A stretch of DNA of 64,000 nucleotides, taken from the NCBI RefSeq assembly GCF_030064165.1, contig NZ_CP125947.1, forward strand, positions 186,001 through 250,000, given 5' to 3'. Of this stretch, positions 8,537-18,590 are shown in pieces. Source of the DNA: Comamonas resistens (GTDB lineage Bacteria > Pseudomonadota > Gammaproteobacteria > Burkholderiales > Burkholderiaceae_C). Under the pieces are notes generated by a model. That model saw only the letters and a program-made list of their open reading frames with translations, searched no databases and was not told the origin of the DNA. Each line of letters begins with the position of its first letter. The stretch's first letter is position 1. Made by a program: the position numbers and the translations under genes.

Positions 8537-9757
8537 TCAATGCGCGGGGCCCAGGGCGCCGGCCTCGCGCAGCGCGGCTATGGCCTCGCCGCTGCGGTTC
8601 AGCCAGCTCGAAAGCAGCAGCTCGGTGTGTTCGCCCAGGGCGGGCGCACGCTGGGCGCGGTTGGCGCAAGCGCCGTTGAAATGAACAGGCTGGGTGGGCA
8701 GGCGCAGGCCGGGCAGGCGTTCGTCGTCGACCTCGCGCAGCAGGCCGCGCGCCTGGATCTGCTCGGACTCGAGCGCCTGCGCTATGTTCCAGATCGGCGC
8801 CACGGGCACGCCCGCGGCCTCCAGCCTGGCCACCACCTCGGCCACCTCGTGCTGCATGGCCCAGCCCTCGAGCGCGGCGCGCAGCGCTGGCTCGTGGGCA
8901 GAGCGGCTCTCGTCCGTGGCAAAGCGCGGGTCACCCGCCAGCTGCGGCAGCTCCATGGCCTGCACCGTGGCGTCGAACAGCTTCTTGTTGAGCACGGCCA
9001 GCGCAAAGTGGCCGTCGCGCGCTTGGTAGACGCCGAACGGGGCCGACAGCGGATGGCGGTTGCCCACGCGCCGCGCGGGCTGGCCGGTGAACAGATAGCG
9101 CGACATGGAGGTGGCCAGAAACGTCAGCGTGGTGTCGAACATGGACACGTCCACATGCTGGCCCTCTCCAGTGCGCTGGGCCTGCAGCAGCGCGGCCAGC
9201 GTGGCCCAGGAGGCGAACAGGCCAGCCACCACGTCGCTGACGGCCTCGCCCACCAGCGTAGGGGCGCCCTGGGGCTCGCCCGTGGCTTCCATCAGCCCGC
9301 TCATGGCCTGCACGATGATGTCGTAGGCCGGGCGGTGGGCCAGCGGGCCGGTCTGACCGAAGCCCGAGACGCTCACATAGACCAGCCGGGGATTGAGGGT
9401 GCGCAGCGCCGCTGGCCCAATGCCCAGGCGCTCGGCCACGCCGGGGCGGAAGTTCTCGACCACCACATCCACCTGTTGCGCCAGTTCATGCACCACGGCC
9501 ACGGCCTGCGGATGCTTGAGGTCCAGCACCAGGCTTTGCTTGTTGCGGTTCATCACCGTGAACAGCGCGCTCTGGCCGTTCCTCATGGGGCCTATGGCGC
9601 GGTAGTCGTCGCCCTGGGGCGGCTCCACCTTGACCACTTCGGCGCCCAGGTCGGCCAGCAAGGCCGTGGACATGGGGCCGGCCAGGACCCTTGTGAAGTC
9701 CAGGATGCGGATGCCGTCCAGCGGGAGCGGCTTGGATAGGGTTTGGGCAGCGGTCAT
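8537..9757 (-). CDS. Family III CoA-transferase (CaiB/BaiF type)
   Basis: A 406-residue family III CoA-transferase, which moves CoA between two carboxylic acids through an aspartyl-CoA thioester. The N-terminal GIRILDFTRVLAGPMSTALLADLGAEVVKVEPP signature is present, and the catalytic Asp lies in PAYDIIVQAMSG (about residue 156). It is transcribed with the acyl-CoA dehydrogenase and is divergent from the LysR gene 54 bases away, the classic arrangement of a LysR regulator and its target operon. Likely role: converting a free acid into its CoA ester for the dehydrogenase. Substrate unknown. Confidence 0.88.
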   Translation of the reverse strand: MTAAQTLSKPLPLDGIRILDFTRVLAGPMSTALLADLGAEVVKVEPPQGDDYRAIGPMRNGQSALFTVMNRNKQSLVLDLKHPQAVAVVHELAQQVDVVVENFRPGVAERLGIGPAALRTLNPRLVYVSVSGFGQTGPLAHRPAYDIIVQAMSGLMEATGEPQGAPTLVGEAVSDVVAGLFASWATLAALLQAQRTGEGQHVDVSMFDTTLTFLATSMSRYLFTGQPARRVGNRHPLSAPFGVYQARDGHFALAVLNKKLFDATVQAMELPQLAGDPRFATDESRSAHEPALRAALEGWAMQHEVAEVVARLEAAGVPVAPIWNIAQALESEQIQARGLLREVDDERLPGLRLPTQPVHFNGACANRAQRAPALGEHTELLLSSWLNRSGEAIAALREAGALGPAH

Positions 9758-9811
9758 GGGATTGCGTGTCGGGCCTGAAAAGAGGGTCCATGCTGCGCCG
9801 ATATCGAATCA

Positions 9812-10744
9812 ATGGAAAATATTCATTTCACATGCATTGAATTCAAAAAATTGATTCATCTCAATCTGCGCCAGCTCGAATACTTCGTGGCCGCGGCCCG
9901 CCATGGCAGCACCTCCAGGGCGGCACAAGCCATCAACGTCTCCCAGCCTTCGATCTCCAAAGCCATTGCCGATCTGGAGCTGCAATGGAAGGAGGTGCTG
10001 TTCGTGAGAAAGCATGCCAAGGGGCTGGATCTGACGGCTGCGGGCGCGAGCCGCAGCCAGGAGGCCATGGCGCTGCTGGCCGCCGCCGAAAAGCTGCAGC
10101 AGCGCCGCCAGCACGGCCTGGCCGGCGTGCTGCGCCTGGGCTTTCTGAGCACGCTGGGCGCGCTGTGGATTCCGCAGATCCTGACCCAGATGCAAAAGCG
10201 CCATCCCGACATCCGGCTGGAGCTGGTCGAGGGCGATATCGCCTCGCTCACCCGTCAGGTGGAGCAGGGCGAGCTGCACGCGGCGCTGCAGTACGGGCTG
10301 GGACTGGAGAGGCCGGGCCTGAGCACCCTGGCCGTCGCGGCCTTGCCGCCCTATGTACTGCTGCCACAGCGCCATCCGCTGGCAGCGGCGGCCAGCGTGA
10401 GCGTGGCCGAGCTGGCACGTTCACCCCTGCTGCTGATCAATCTGCCGCAGAGCCGCGAGTACTTTCTGTCCCTGTTCCGCGAAGCCGGCGTCACGCCCAC
10501 GGTGAGCTATGAGTTCTCGTCGCTGGAGCTGCTGCGCTCCATGGTGGCCAACGGGCATGGGGTCAGCATTCTGACCACCCGCCCCGCCGTGGATCGCACC
10601 CATGACGGCAAGCGCCTGGTCTGCAAGCGCATCAAGGGCCGGGTGGCCAAGCAGCCCGTGGTGCTGTCCGTGCCCAGCAGCAATGCCTCGCCGCTGATTG
10701 CACCGTTTCTGAGCGTGGCCAGAAGCGTGATCGCACCGCAATAG
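9812..10744 (+). CDS. LysR family transcriptional regulator
   Basis: A 310-residue LysR-type regulator with an N-terminal winged helix (LNLRQLEYFVAAARHGSTSRAAQAINVSQPSISKAI, about residues 17-53) and a periplasmic-binding-like effector domain from about residue 105. The first in-frame ATG gives an unusual N-terminal extension of about 16 residues ahead of the conserved LRQLEYF; a TTG at 9851 would remove most of it. It is divergent from the CoA-transferase/acyl-CoA dehydrogenase pair and is expected to regulate it. The 54-base gap is AT-rich and includes the AATG...CATT imperfect dyad near 9811-9827, which overlaps its own start. Confidence 0.9.
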   Translation: MENIHFTCIEFKKLIHLNLRQLEYFVAAARHGSTSRAAQAINVSQPSISKAIADLELQWKEVLFVRKHAKGLDLTAAGASRSQEAMALLAAAEKLQQRRQHGLAGVLRLGFLSTLGALWIPQILTQMQKRHPDIRLELVEGDIASLTRQVEQGELHAALQYGLGLERPGLSTLAVAALPPYVLLPQRHPLAAAASVSVAELARSPLLLINLPQSREYFLSLFREAGVTPTVSYEFSSLELLRSMVANGHGVSILTTRPAVDRTHDGKRLVCKRIKGRVAKQPVVLSVPSSNASPLIAPFLSVARSVIAPQ

Positions 10745-10895
10745 GGCCGCCCGCCGGCTTTCCACCCCGCTGCGCCGGCCTCTTCGGGCGCGGCCGGGGC
10801 GCAGGCAAATTGGCACGCGGCTTGCAAAGACAACGGTGTCGGCTTGGCAGTTCTACCGGTTAACCCTGTGCTCTTCGTCAGTCTCGGGTAAGCCT

Positions 10896-10903
10896 GTATA
10901 TAC
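10896..10903. promoter_or_regulatory. Candidate HutC-type operator before the ABC importer
   Basis: TGTATATACA at 10895-10904 is a perfect palindrome whose core GTATATAC fits the published HutC-subfamily consensus GTMTAKAC. It lies about 100 bases before the binding-protein gene. The same core in variant form occurs before hutH and between the second hutC and the permease. Binding is inferred. Confidence 0.55.
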
Positions 10904-11004
10904 ATGACTGCACAACAAAAACACACTGCGTTGTCCGTACTGCCTGCCAGGCCGACAAACCCATTTCTGCAATCTTGCTACTCACCCTGATCGAGGAGGG
11001 TCTT

Positions 11005-11994
11005 ATGACATCGACAAACCCATTGCGTCGCATCCCCGCCTGGCCAACCGCACTGCAAATGGCGCTGGTTTCCGCTTGCCTGGCCGCCGCCGCACCGCAG
11101 GCCGGGGCCCAGGAAACCAAGATCGTGCTAGGCATGTCCGGCTGGACCGGCTTTGCGCCGCTGACCCTGGCCGACAAGACCGGAATCTTCAAGAAAAACG
11201 GCTTGAACGTCGAGCTGAAGATGATTCCGCAGAAGGACCGCCACCTGGCACTGGCCTCAGGCGCCATCCAGTGTGCCGCGACCACCATCGAAACCCATGT
11301 GGCCTGGAACACCAACGGCGTGCCGATTGTCCAGCTCTTCCAGATGGACAAGTCGTACGGCGCCGACGGCATTGCCGTGCGCAACGACGTCAAGAGCTTT
11401 GCCGACCTCAAGGGCAAGACCGTGGCTGTGAGCGCGCCCGGCACGGCCCCCTACTTCGGCCTGGCCTGGATGCTGCACAAGAACGGCATGACCATGAAGG
11501 ACGTGAAGACCGTGTCGCTGGAGCCACAGCCAGCGGCCCAGGCCTTTGTGGCAGGCCAGAACGACGCGGCCATGACCTATGAGCCCTATCTGTCCACCGT
11601 GCGCGCCAACCCCGCGGCCGGCAAGATCCTCGCCACCACCATCGACTACCCCATGGTGATGGACACCGTGGGCTGCGATCCCAAATGGCTCAAGGCCAAT
11701 GCCCCCGCCGCCAAGGCCCTGGCCCAGTCCTATTTCGATGCCGTGGCCATGATCGCCGCCGACAAGGACAAGAGCTACGAGATCATGGGCGCGGCCGTCA
11801 AGCAAAGCGGCGAGCAGTTTGGCAAGTCGGCCTCCTTTCTCAAGTGGTCGGACAAGGAAGCCAACCAGAAGTTTTTCGCCAATGACCTGGTTCCCTTCAT
11901 GAAGGAATCGGCCGTTATTCTCAAGGAAGCCGGCGTCATTCGCAGCATCCCCGAGAACTATGGCGTCATGTACGACGCCAGCTTCATCAAGTAA
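11005..11994 (+). CDS. ABC transporter substrate-binding protein, NitT/TauT type
   Basis: A 329-residue periplasmic binding protein with a signal peptide (hydrophobic segment ALQMALVSACLAAAAPQAGA, cleavage near AGA-QE). The mature part begins TKIVLGMSGWTGFAPLTLADKTGIF, typical of the nitrate/sulfonate/taurine/pyrimidine-precursor binding family. The ATG at 11005 is fixed by an excellent ribosome binding site (GAGGAGGG). It is followed directly by a permease and an ATPase gene, giving a complete importer. The family's ligands vary widely; the hut context and the palindrome upstream suggest histidine, urocanate or another imidazole compound, which is inference. Confidence 0.88.
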   Translation: MTSTNPLRRIPAWPTALQMALVSACLAAAAPQAGAQETKIVLGMSGWTGFAPLTLADKTGIFKKNGLNVELKMIPQKDRHLALASGAIQCAATTIETHVAWNTNGVPIVQLFQMDKSYGADGIAVRNDVKSFADLKGKTVAVSAPGTAPYFGLAWMLHKNGMTMKDVKTVSLEPQPAAQAFVAGQNDAAMTYEPYLSTVRANPAAGKILATTIDYPMVMDTVGCDPKWLKANAPAAKALAQSYFDAVAMIAADKDKSYEIMGAAVKQSGEQFGKSASFLKWSDKEANQKFFANDLVPFMKESAVILKEAGVIRSIPENYGVMYDASFIK

Positions 11995-12007
11995 GCGCGA
12001 GGCTCCC

Positions 12008-12870
12008 ATGGAAGCGGTATCCCCTTCTGTTCACTCTGCACCCCCCACCATGACCAAGGTGATAACGCCTTCCGTGTCCCCGGTACGCAAACGCCGCATG
12101 GCTCCGCTGGAGCCTGTCAGCCCCACGATGAAATGGGTACTGGGCACCGGTTTCTTCGTGCTCTTCGTCGTGATCTGGTCCACCGTCACGCTGGGCGGCT
12201 TTGTCTCGCCCACCTTCCTGGCCAGCCCCATGACCATGGTGCGCGAAGGCATCACGCTGTTCACCGAGTACGACTTCCTGCACGACATAGGCATGACGGT
12301 GTGGCGCGTCATGGGCGGCTTCATCCTGGCCTCCATCGTCGCAGTCCCTCTGGGCATCGCCATGGGCGCCTGGAAACCCGTCGAAGCCTTTTTCGAGCCC
12401 TTTGTCTCGTTCTGCCGTTACCTGCCGGCCTCGGCCTTCATCCCGCTGCTGATCCTCTGGGCCGGCGTGGGCGAGACGCAGAAGCTGCTGGTGATCTATA
12501 TCGGCTCGGTGTTCCAGATCACGCTGATGGTGGCCGTCACCGTGGGCGGCGCGCGCAAGGACCTGGTTGAGGCGGCCTATACCCTGGGCGCCAGCAATAC
12601 CGGCATCGTGCGCCGCGTGCTGATTCCAGGTGCCGCCCCCGGCATTGCCGAGACACTGCGCCTGGTGCTGGGCTGGGCCTGGACCTATGTGATCGTGGCC
12701 GAGCTGATCGGCTCGTCCTCGGGCATAGGCCACATGATCACCGACAGCCAGGCCCTGCTCAATACCGGCCAGATCATCTTCGGCATCATCGTCATCGGCC
12801 TGATCGGCCTGGTGTCCGACTTCATCTTCAAGACGATCAACCGCCGCATGTTCGAGTGGAGCACTCTGTG

Positions 12871-12871
<1 letters not shown>
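12008..12871 (+). CDS. ABC transporter permease, NitT/TauT type
   Basis: A 287-residue inner-membrane permease of the binding-protein-dependent transport family. There is a basic N-terminal tail, a first membrane helix at about residues 40-62, and further helices through the conserved EAA loop (EAAYTLGASNTGIVRRVLIPGAAPGIAETLRL), where it contacts the ATPase. ATG 12008 has GAGG six bases before it; a second ATG at 12050 would also leave the core intact. It starts 13 bases after the binding-protein gene, and its stop overlaps the ATPase start by one base, so the three genes form one operon. Confidence 0.88.
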
Positions 12872-13650
<779 letters not shown>

Positions 13651-13676
13651 GGGCTGTTCCAACTCTGTCTGCCCCC

Positions 13677-14447
13677 ATGACTTCCCGTGCCGCCCCCTCC
13701 CGCTCCGCTGCCAGGTCCGGCCGCGACCTGCCCGTCGCGCTGTACCAGCAGGTCAAGGACCATGTGCTGCAGAAGATCGGCAACGGTTCGCTGACCGCCG
13801 GCGCGCGCGTGCCTTCCGAGCAGGAACTGGTGCAGGAGTTCGGCGTGGCCCGCATGACGGTCAACCGCGCGCTGCGCGAGCTGGCCGAGCAGGGCGTAAT
13901 CGTGCGGGTAGCCGGCGTCGGCTCCTTCGTGGCCGAGGAAAAGCCCCAGTCCACGCTGCTGCGCATCGCCAATATCGGTGAGGAGATCACGCAGCGCGGG
14001 CACGACCACCGCTTCGAGCTCATCAGCATGCGCCGCGCCTCGGCCTCGCCCGAGGTGGCGGCGGCGCTGGACCTGGCCGTGGGCGCTTCGGTCTTCCACC
14101 TGCAGGGTGTGCATTTCGAAAACGAGGTGCCGGTGCAGCTCGAGGACCGCTATGTGAATCCGCGCCTGGTGCCGGACTTCATGGAACAGGATTTCTCGGC
14201 CGTCCAGCCCTCGGTCTATCTGGTGCGCAACGTGCAGTACGACCAGATCGAGCATGTGGTCGACGCCATCCTGCCCACCGCGGAGCAGGCGCACTGGCTG
14301 CAGATGGCAGCCGACCAGCCCTGCCTGATGCTGACACGCCGCACCTGGCTGCGCGGCGTCCCCATTACCTGGGTGCACTGCGTGCATCCGGGCATGCGCT
14401 ACCGGCTCGGTAGCCGCTTCCGCACGGACCCGGTACACGGCGGCTGA
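13677..14447 (+). CDS. hutC: Histidine utilisation repressor, HutC family (first copy)
   Basis: A 256-residue GntR/HutC regulator. The N-terminal winged helix spans about residues 20-88 (VPSEQELVQEFGVARMTVNRALREL), followed by a UTRA effector domain (about 100-250) with EDRYVNPRLVPDFMEQDF, the segment typical of urocanate-responsive HutC proteins. It lies directly upstream of hutH and downstream of the ABC importer on the same strand. HutC proteins repress hut genes and are released by urocanate. A GTATAGAC operator core lies between this gene and hutH at 14494-14501. A second, clearly paralogous copy lies at 16209-16934. Confidence 0.92.
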   Translation: MTSRAAPSRSAARSGRDLPVALYQQVKDHVLQKIGNGSLTAGARVPSEQELVQEFGVARMTVNRALRELAEQGVIVRVAGVGSFVAEEKPQSTLLRIANIGEEITQRGHDHRFELISMRRASASPEVAAALDLAVGASVFHLQGVHFENEVPVQLEDRYVNPRLVPDFMEQDFSAVQPSVYLVRNVQYDQIEHVVDAILPTAEQAHWLQMAADQPCLMLTRRTWLRGVPITWVHCVHPGMRYRLGSRFRTDPVHGG

Positions 14448-14493
14448 AGAACGCTGTAGAAAGATCTATGCGGGGTTTTTTGACTTCTCAACT

Positions 14494-14501
14494 GTATAGA
14501 C
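14494..14501. promoter_or_regulatory. hutO: Candidate HutC operator before hutH
   Basis: GTATAGAC lies inside the near-palindrome CTGTATAGACAG (14492-14503), ten of twelve positions being symmetric. It matches the HutC-subfamily core GTMTAKAC. It ends nine bases before the hutH ATG, where a bound repressor would block transcription. Confidence 0.65.
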
Positions 14502-14511
14502 AGGTATAGCC

Positions 14512-16068
14512 ATGAACACCATCACCACTCCAGGAATTTCATCTTCCAAGCTGGAACTGCGTCCCGGTCAGGTCACGCTGGCCCAGCTGCGCGCCATCCA
14601 GAGCGGCGGTGTACAGCTGAGCATGGCGGCTTCGGCCTACGAAGCCATGCGTGCAGCCCAGGCCCATGTGCAGCACATCGTGGACGAGGACCAGGTGGTC
14701 TACGGCATCAACACCGGCTTCGGCAAGCTGGCCTCGACCAAGATCGCCCACGACCGTCTGGCCGAACTGCAGCGCAACCTGGTGCTGTCGCACAGCGTGG
14801 GCACGGGCGAGCCGCTGCCCGACCATGTGGTGCGCCTGGTCCTGGCCACCAAGGCCGTGAGCCTGGCACGCGGCCATTCGGGCGCCCGGTCGGCCCTGGT
14901 CGACGCGCTGCTGGCCCTGGCCAATGCCGACGTGCTGCCCGTGATTCCGGCCAAGGGCTCGGTAGGCGCCTCGGGCGACCTGGCGCCGTTGTCGCACCTG
15001 GCCTGCGTGCTGATCGGCGAAGGCCAGGCCAAAGTCAACGGCAAAGTGGTATCGGGCCGTGAAGCCATGAAGCACATCGGTCTCGAGCCTTTCGTGCTCG
15101 GCCCCAAGGAAGGCCTGGCCCTGCTCAACGGCACCCAGGTGTCCACTTCGCTGGCTCTGACCGGTCTGTTCCAGGCCGAAAGCGTGCTGGCCGCGGGTCT
15201 GGTGGCAGGCTGCCTGACGCTGGAAGCCATTCAGGGTTCGATCAAGCCTTTCGATGCGCGCATCCACGAGGCGCGTGGTCAGCTGGGCCAGATTGCCGTG
15301 GCCGCCGCCGTGCGCGAACTGCTCGACGGCAGCGCCATCGACCCCTCGCACCCCAACTGCGGCCGTGTGCAGGACCCGTACTCCATCCGCTGCGTGCCCC
15401 AGGTCATGGGTGCCTGCCTGGACAACCTCGGCCACGCGGCGCGCGTGCTGGCAACCGAGGCCAATGCGGCCTCCGACAACCCGCTGGTGTTCGACAACGG
15501 CGACGTGATCTCGGGTGGCAACTTCCATGCCGAACCCGTGGCTTTTGCGGCCGACATCATCGCGCTGGCGATCGCCGAGATCGGCGCCATCTCCGAGCGC
15601 CGCATGGCCCTGCTGCTGGACACCGGCCTGTCGCGCCTACCGGCCTTTCTGATCGAGGACAGCGGCGTGAACTCAGGCTTCATGATTGCCCAGGTCACGG
15701 CCGCCGCGCTGGCCGCTGAAAACCAGTGCCTGGCCAACCCCAGTAGCGTGACCAGCCTGCCCACCTCGGCCAACCAGGAGGACCATGTCTCCATGGCCAC
15801 CTACGGTGCGCGCCGCCTGGCCGACATGGCCAGCAACACAGCCGTGATCGTGGGCGTGGAGGCCATGGCCGCCGCGCAGGGCATGGATTTCGACCGCCGG
15901 CTCAAAAGCTCGGCGCTGATGGAGGAGCAATACGCGCTGATCCGCAGCAAGGTGGCCTATCTGGACAAGGACCGCTATCTGGCGCCCGACATCGAGACCA
16001 TGCGCCTGTGGGCGCTGGAAACCGACTGGCCCGCCGCGCTGCAGCGCATTCTGCCGAGCACGCTCTAA
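14512..16068 (+). CDS. hutH: Histidine ammonia-lyase
   Basis: A 518-residue aromatic amino acid lyase that removes ammonia from L-histidine to give urocanate, the entry step of the hut pathway. The Ala-Ser-Gly triad that cyclises to the MIO electrophile is at residues 153-155 in KGSVGASGDLAPLSH. Other family segments are YGINTGFGKL near residue 64 and QEDHVSM near residue 423. Length fits the family. The gene is preceded by a HutC-type operator. It ends ahead of a convergent second hutC, separated by a dispersed GC-rich repeat. Confidence 0.96.
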   Translation: MNTITTPGISSSKLELRPGQVTLAQLRAIQSGGVQLSMAASAYEAMRAAQAHVQHIVDEDQVVYGINTGFGKLASTKIAHDRLAELQRNLVLSHSVGTGEPLPDHVVRLVLATKAVSLARGHSGARSALVDALLALANADVLPVIPAKGSVGASGDLAPLSHLACVLIGEGQAKVNGKVVSGREAMKHIGLEPFVLGPKEGLALLNGTQVSTSLALTGLFQAESVLAAGLVAGCLTLEAIQGSIKPFDARIHEARGQLGQIAVAAAVRELLDGSAIDPSHPNCGRVQDPYSIRCVPQVMGACLDNLGHAARVLATEANAASDNPLVFDNGDVISGGNFHAEPVAFAADIIALAIAEIGAISERRMALLLDTGLSRLPAFLIEDSGVNSGFMIAQVTAAALAAENQCLANPSSVTSLPTSANQEDHVSMATYGARRLADMASNTAVIVGVEAMAAAQGMDFDRRLKSSALMEEQYALIRSKVAYLDKDRYLAPDIETMRLWALETDWPAALQRILPSTL

Positions 16069-16121
16069 AGCTGCTGCCTACGACCCACACCGCAAAAATT
16101 GCCAGCGCCCCAGGCCAGGGG

Positions 16122-16206
16122 CGCCGAGCAAGAGCCTCAGCCGGCCGCACCGCCTCGCAGCGAGGGCGCCGTCCCCCTCGGGGAAGCGGCGCAGCCGCCC
16201 AGGGGG
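16122..16206 (+). repeat. GC-rich intergenic repeat, copy A
   Basis: Begins GCCGAGCAAGAGCC and runs through CCTCGCAGCGAGGGCG, CCGTCCCCCTCGGGG and AGCGGCGCAGCCGCC to AGGGGG. Related copies lie at 20312-20415 (inverted) and 59934-60004. It lies between the convergent 3' ends of hutH and the second hutC and contains several short GC stems. Confidence 0.7.
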
Positions 16207-16208
16207 CA

Positions 16209-16934
16209 TCAAAAGCTCCCGGTGAACTTGTAGCGGGAGGCAGGATGCCACAGTGCCGACACCGAAGCCACCTGGCCCTGGGAGCGCGTGGCACGGCGCA
16301 GCACCAGGCAGGGCTCGCCGGTCTCCATATGCAGCAACTCGGCCACGTCGGCGGCGGGCATGCTGGCCTCGATGGCGAACTGCACGCCCTGCAGCGGTGC
16401 CACGCGCGTCAGGTAGGCGTTGGGCGTCTGGCTGGCGAAGTCCTGGGTCAGGTAGTCGGGCGCGACCGCAGGATTGACGTAGCGATCCTCGACCTGGATG
16501 GGCACGTCGTTCTCGAAGTGCACCACCACCGAATGGAACAGGGTCTGGGCGGTGGACAGCTCGAACTGCCGCAGCAGGGCCGCATCGGCGCGGCAGCGCT
16601 CAAGCTTTTGCAGCTCGCCGCGGTGCCTGTGGCCGCGCGCCGCGATCTCGTCGGCGATGTTGCGCAGTTGGACCAGGGTGGACTGGTATTTCTGCTGGGC
16701 CACGAAAGTGCCCGAGCCCTGCACGCGCGTCAGCGTCTGCTCGTCGCTGAGCTCGCGCAGTGCGCGGTTGACCGTCATGCGTGCCACCTCGAACTGCCTG
16801 GCCAGGGCCGCTTCGCTGGGAATGGCATCGCCTTCCTGCCAAGTGCCGCTGTGGATCTGCTGCAGCACATAGTCTTTGATACGTTGGAAGGCCGGAACGG
16901 CCGCCGGAGATGGCGCACGAATGGGGCTGGGCAT
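16209..16934 (-). CDS. HutC family regulator (second copy)
   Basis: A 241-residue GntR/HutC protein paralogous to the one at 13677. Both share the helix VARMTVNRALREL and the EDRYVNP effector-domain strand. The winged helix is at about residues 14-82 and the UTRA domain at about 95-240. It is convergent with hutH and divergent from the NCS1 permease gene; the 146-base gap to that gene holds two GTMTAKAC operator cores. That placement suggests control of the permease-hutU-hutD-hutI transcript and of itself. Whether both copies answer urocanate, or one has changed inducer, cannot be read from the sequence. Confidence 0.9.
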   Translation of the reverse strand: MPSPIRAPSPAAVPAFQRIKDYVLQQIHSGTWQEGDAIPSEAALARQFEVARMTVNRALRELSDEQTLTRVQGSGTFVAQQKYQSTLVQLRNIADEIAARGHRHRGELQKLERCRADAALLRQFELSTAQTLFHSVVVHFENDVPIQVEDRYVNPAVAPDYLTQDFASQTPNAYLTRVAPLQGVQFAIEASMPAADVAELLHMETGEPCLVLRRATRSQGQVASVSALWHPASRYKFTGSF

Positions 16935-16959
16935 AGGGTTTGTTCGGATCAGAAAACCT

Positions 16960-16967
16960 GTATAGAC
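16960..16967. promoter_or_regulatory. Candidate HutC operator 1 in the hutC2-permease gap
   Basis: GTATAGAC matches GTMTAKAC exactly and is identical to the core before hutH. It lies 26 bases upstream of the second hutC start, which is consistent with autoregulation. Confidence 0.6.
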
Positions 16968-17000
16968 GATTGACGGTGCGGGGAGTAAAACACAAAATTG

Positions 17001-17008
17001 GTCTATAC
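17001..17008. promoter_or_regulatory. Candidate HutC operator 2 in the hutC2-permease gap
   Basis: GTCTATAC is the reverse complement of the GTATAGAC core and sits in TTGGTCTATACAA. It is 73 bases upstream of the permease ATG. Its spacing to operator 1 is about four helical turns, centre to centre, which would place both on one DNA face. Confidence 0.6.
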
Positions 17009-17080
17009 AACTCTAGATGAATTACCTAGAAGTTGTATGCACATAAAAGCACCCAGAGGGAATGACGGAGCATCCATCCC

Positions 17081-18544
17081 ATGAGCATTGAGACAAACGC
17101 GCCGGTTTCGACCGGTCCCATCGAAACCCGAACCATAGACATGGTTCCCGAGCGGGAGCGCCACGGTTCGCCCTCCAGCCAGTTCACCCTCTGGTTCGGT
17201 GCCAATATGCAGATCACGGCCGTGGTCGACGGCGCCCTGGCCGTGGTCTTCGGCGCCGAGGCCACGACGGCCATACTCGGCCTGCTGATAGGCAACATCC
17301 TCGGCGGCATCGTCATGGCGCTGCACTCGGCCCAGGGCCCGCGCCTGGGCCTGCCGCAGATGATTTCCAGCCGCGTGCAGTTCGGCGTCAAGGGCGCGGC
17401 CCTGCCTCTGCTGCTGGTCATCCTCATGTACCTGGGCTTTGCGGCCACGGGCACGGTGCTCTCGGGCCAGGCCATCAATCTGATGTTCGGCTTCAGCACC
17501 CCGGCCGCCGGCATCATCATCTTCGGCGCGCTGACAGCCCTGGTGGCCGTGGTCGGCTACAAGCTGATCCACGTGGTGGGCCGCATCTCCACCGTGGTCG
17601 GCATCCTGGGCTTCGGCTACCTGGCCTGGCAGCTGTGCCACCAGTACGACGTGGCCAGCGCCTTCGGCCAGAAGCCCTTCACCTGGACCAGCTTTCTGAC
17701 GGCCATGGCCCTGTCGGCCGGCTGGCAGATGACTTTCGCGCCCTATGTGGCCGACTATTCGCGCTATCTGCCGAGCAAGACCTCGACGGCCGCCACCTTC
17801 TGGACTACCTTCGGCGGCAGCGTGATCAGCGCCCAGCTGGCCATGACCTTCGGCACGCTGGTGGCGGCCCTGGGCGGCAACTTCATCAAGAACCAGGTCG
17901 GCTTCCTGGGCGAGCTCGCGGGCCCGCTGGCCGTGGTGATCTATCTGGTCATCGTGACCGGCAAGCTCACGGTGAACTGCCTCAACGCTTATGGCGGCGT
18001 CATGACCATGCTGACCACGGTCAGCGCCTTCAACGACAAAAAGCAGTTCTCGCCCGCCACCCGCCTGGTCTACATCCTGGGCTTTGTGCTGCTCACGGTG
18101 CTGGTGGCCCTGCTGGCCAGCTCCAACTTCCTGGCCACCTTCAAGAACTTCGTGCTGCTGCTGCTCACGGTGTTCGTGCCCTGGAGCGCCGTCAACCTCG
18201 TGGACTACTACCTGATCTCCAAGGAGAAGGTGGACATCCCCGCGCTCTACAACAGCCAGGGCCGCTACGGCGCCTACAACGGCGTGGCCCTGTTCAGCTA
18301 TGTGCTGGGCATCGTCGTGCAGATCCCGTTCATCAACCAGGCCATGTACGAAGGCCCGCTGGCCAAGGCCATGGGCGGCGCCGACATCTCCTGGATCGTG
18401 AGCCTGATCGTCACCTCGCTCGTCTACTACCCGCTGGCCAAGAAGACCATGAAGGTCCCCGACCAGATGATTTACCCGGCCGATCAGGCCGGCACCTCCA
18501 ACAGCAGCGGCAAGGCCGCCTACCTGAACACCGCATCCGCCTGA
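17081..18544 (+). CDS. NCS1 family permease, candidate urocanate/histidine transporter
   Basis: A 487-residue inner-membrane carrier of the nucleobase:cation symporter-1 (cytosine/purine/allantoin) family with about 12 predicted helices. [18 protein letters not shown] in the first helix and [19 protein letters not shown] in the centre are typical of the family. NCS1 permeases are regular members of hut clusters in pseudomonads and relatives, where they have been linked to urocanate or histidine uptake. Here it is the first gene of the hutU-hutD-hutI run and is preceded by two HutC-type operators. The substrate is inferred from context. Confidence 0.88.
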   Translation: MSIETNAPVSTGPIETRTIDMVPERERHGSPSSQFTLWFGANMQITAVVDGALAVVFGAEATTAILGLLIGNILGGIVMALHSAQGPRLGLPQMISSRVQFGVKGAALPLLLVILMYLGFAATGTVLSGQAINLMFGFSTPAAGIIIFGALTALVAVVGYKLIHVVGRISTVVGILGFGYLAWQLCHQYDVASAFGQKPFTWTSFLTAMALSAGWQMTFAPYVADYSRYLPSKTSTAATFWTTFGGSVISAQLAMTFGTLVAALGGNFIKNQVGFLGELAGPLAVVIYLVIVTGKLTVNCLNAYGGVMTMLTTVSAFNDKKQFSPATRLVYILGFVLLTVLVALLASSNFLATFKNFVLLLLTVFVPWSAVNLVDYYLISKEKVDIPALYNSQGRYGAYNGVALFSYVLGIVVQIPFINQAMYEGPLAKAMGGADISWIVSLIVTSLVYYPLAKKTMKVPDQMIYPADQAGTSNSSGKAAYLNTASA

Positions 18545-18590
18545 GCCACAGGGCCGAGCTTTTCACCGTTTTTTCATGAAGGATCAGACC

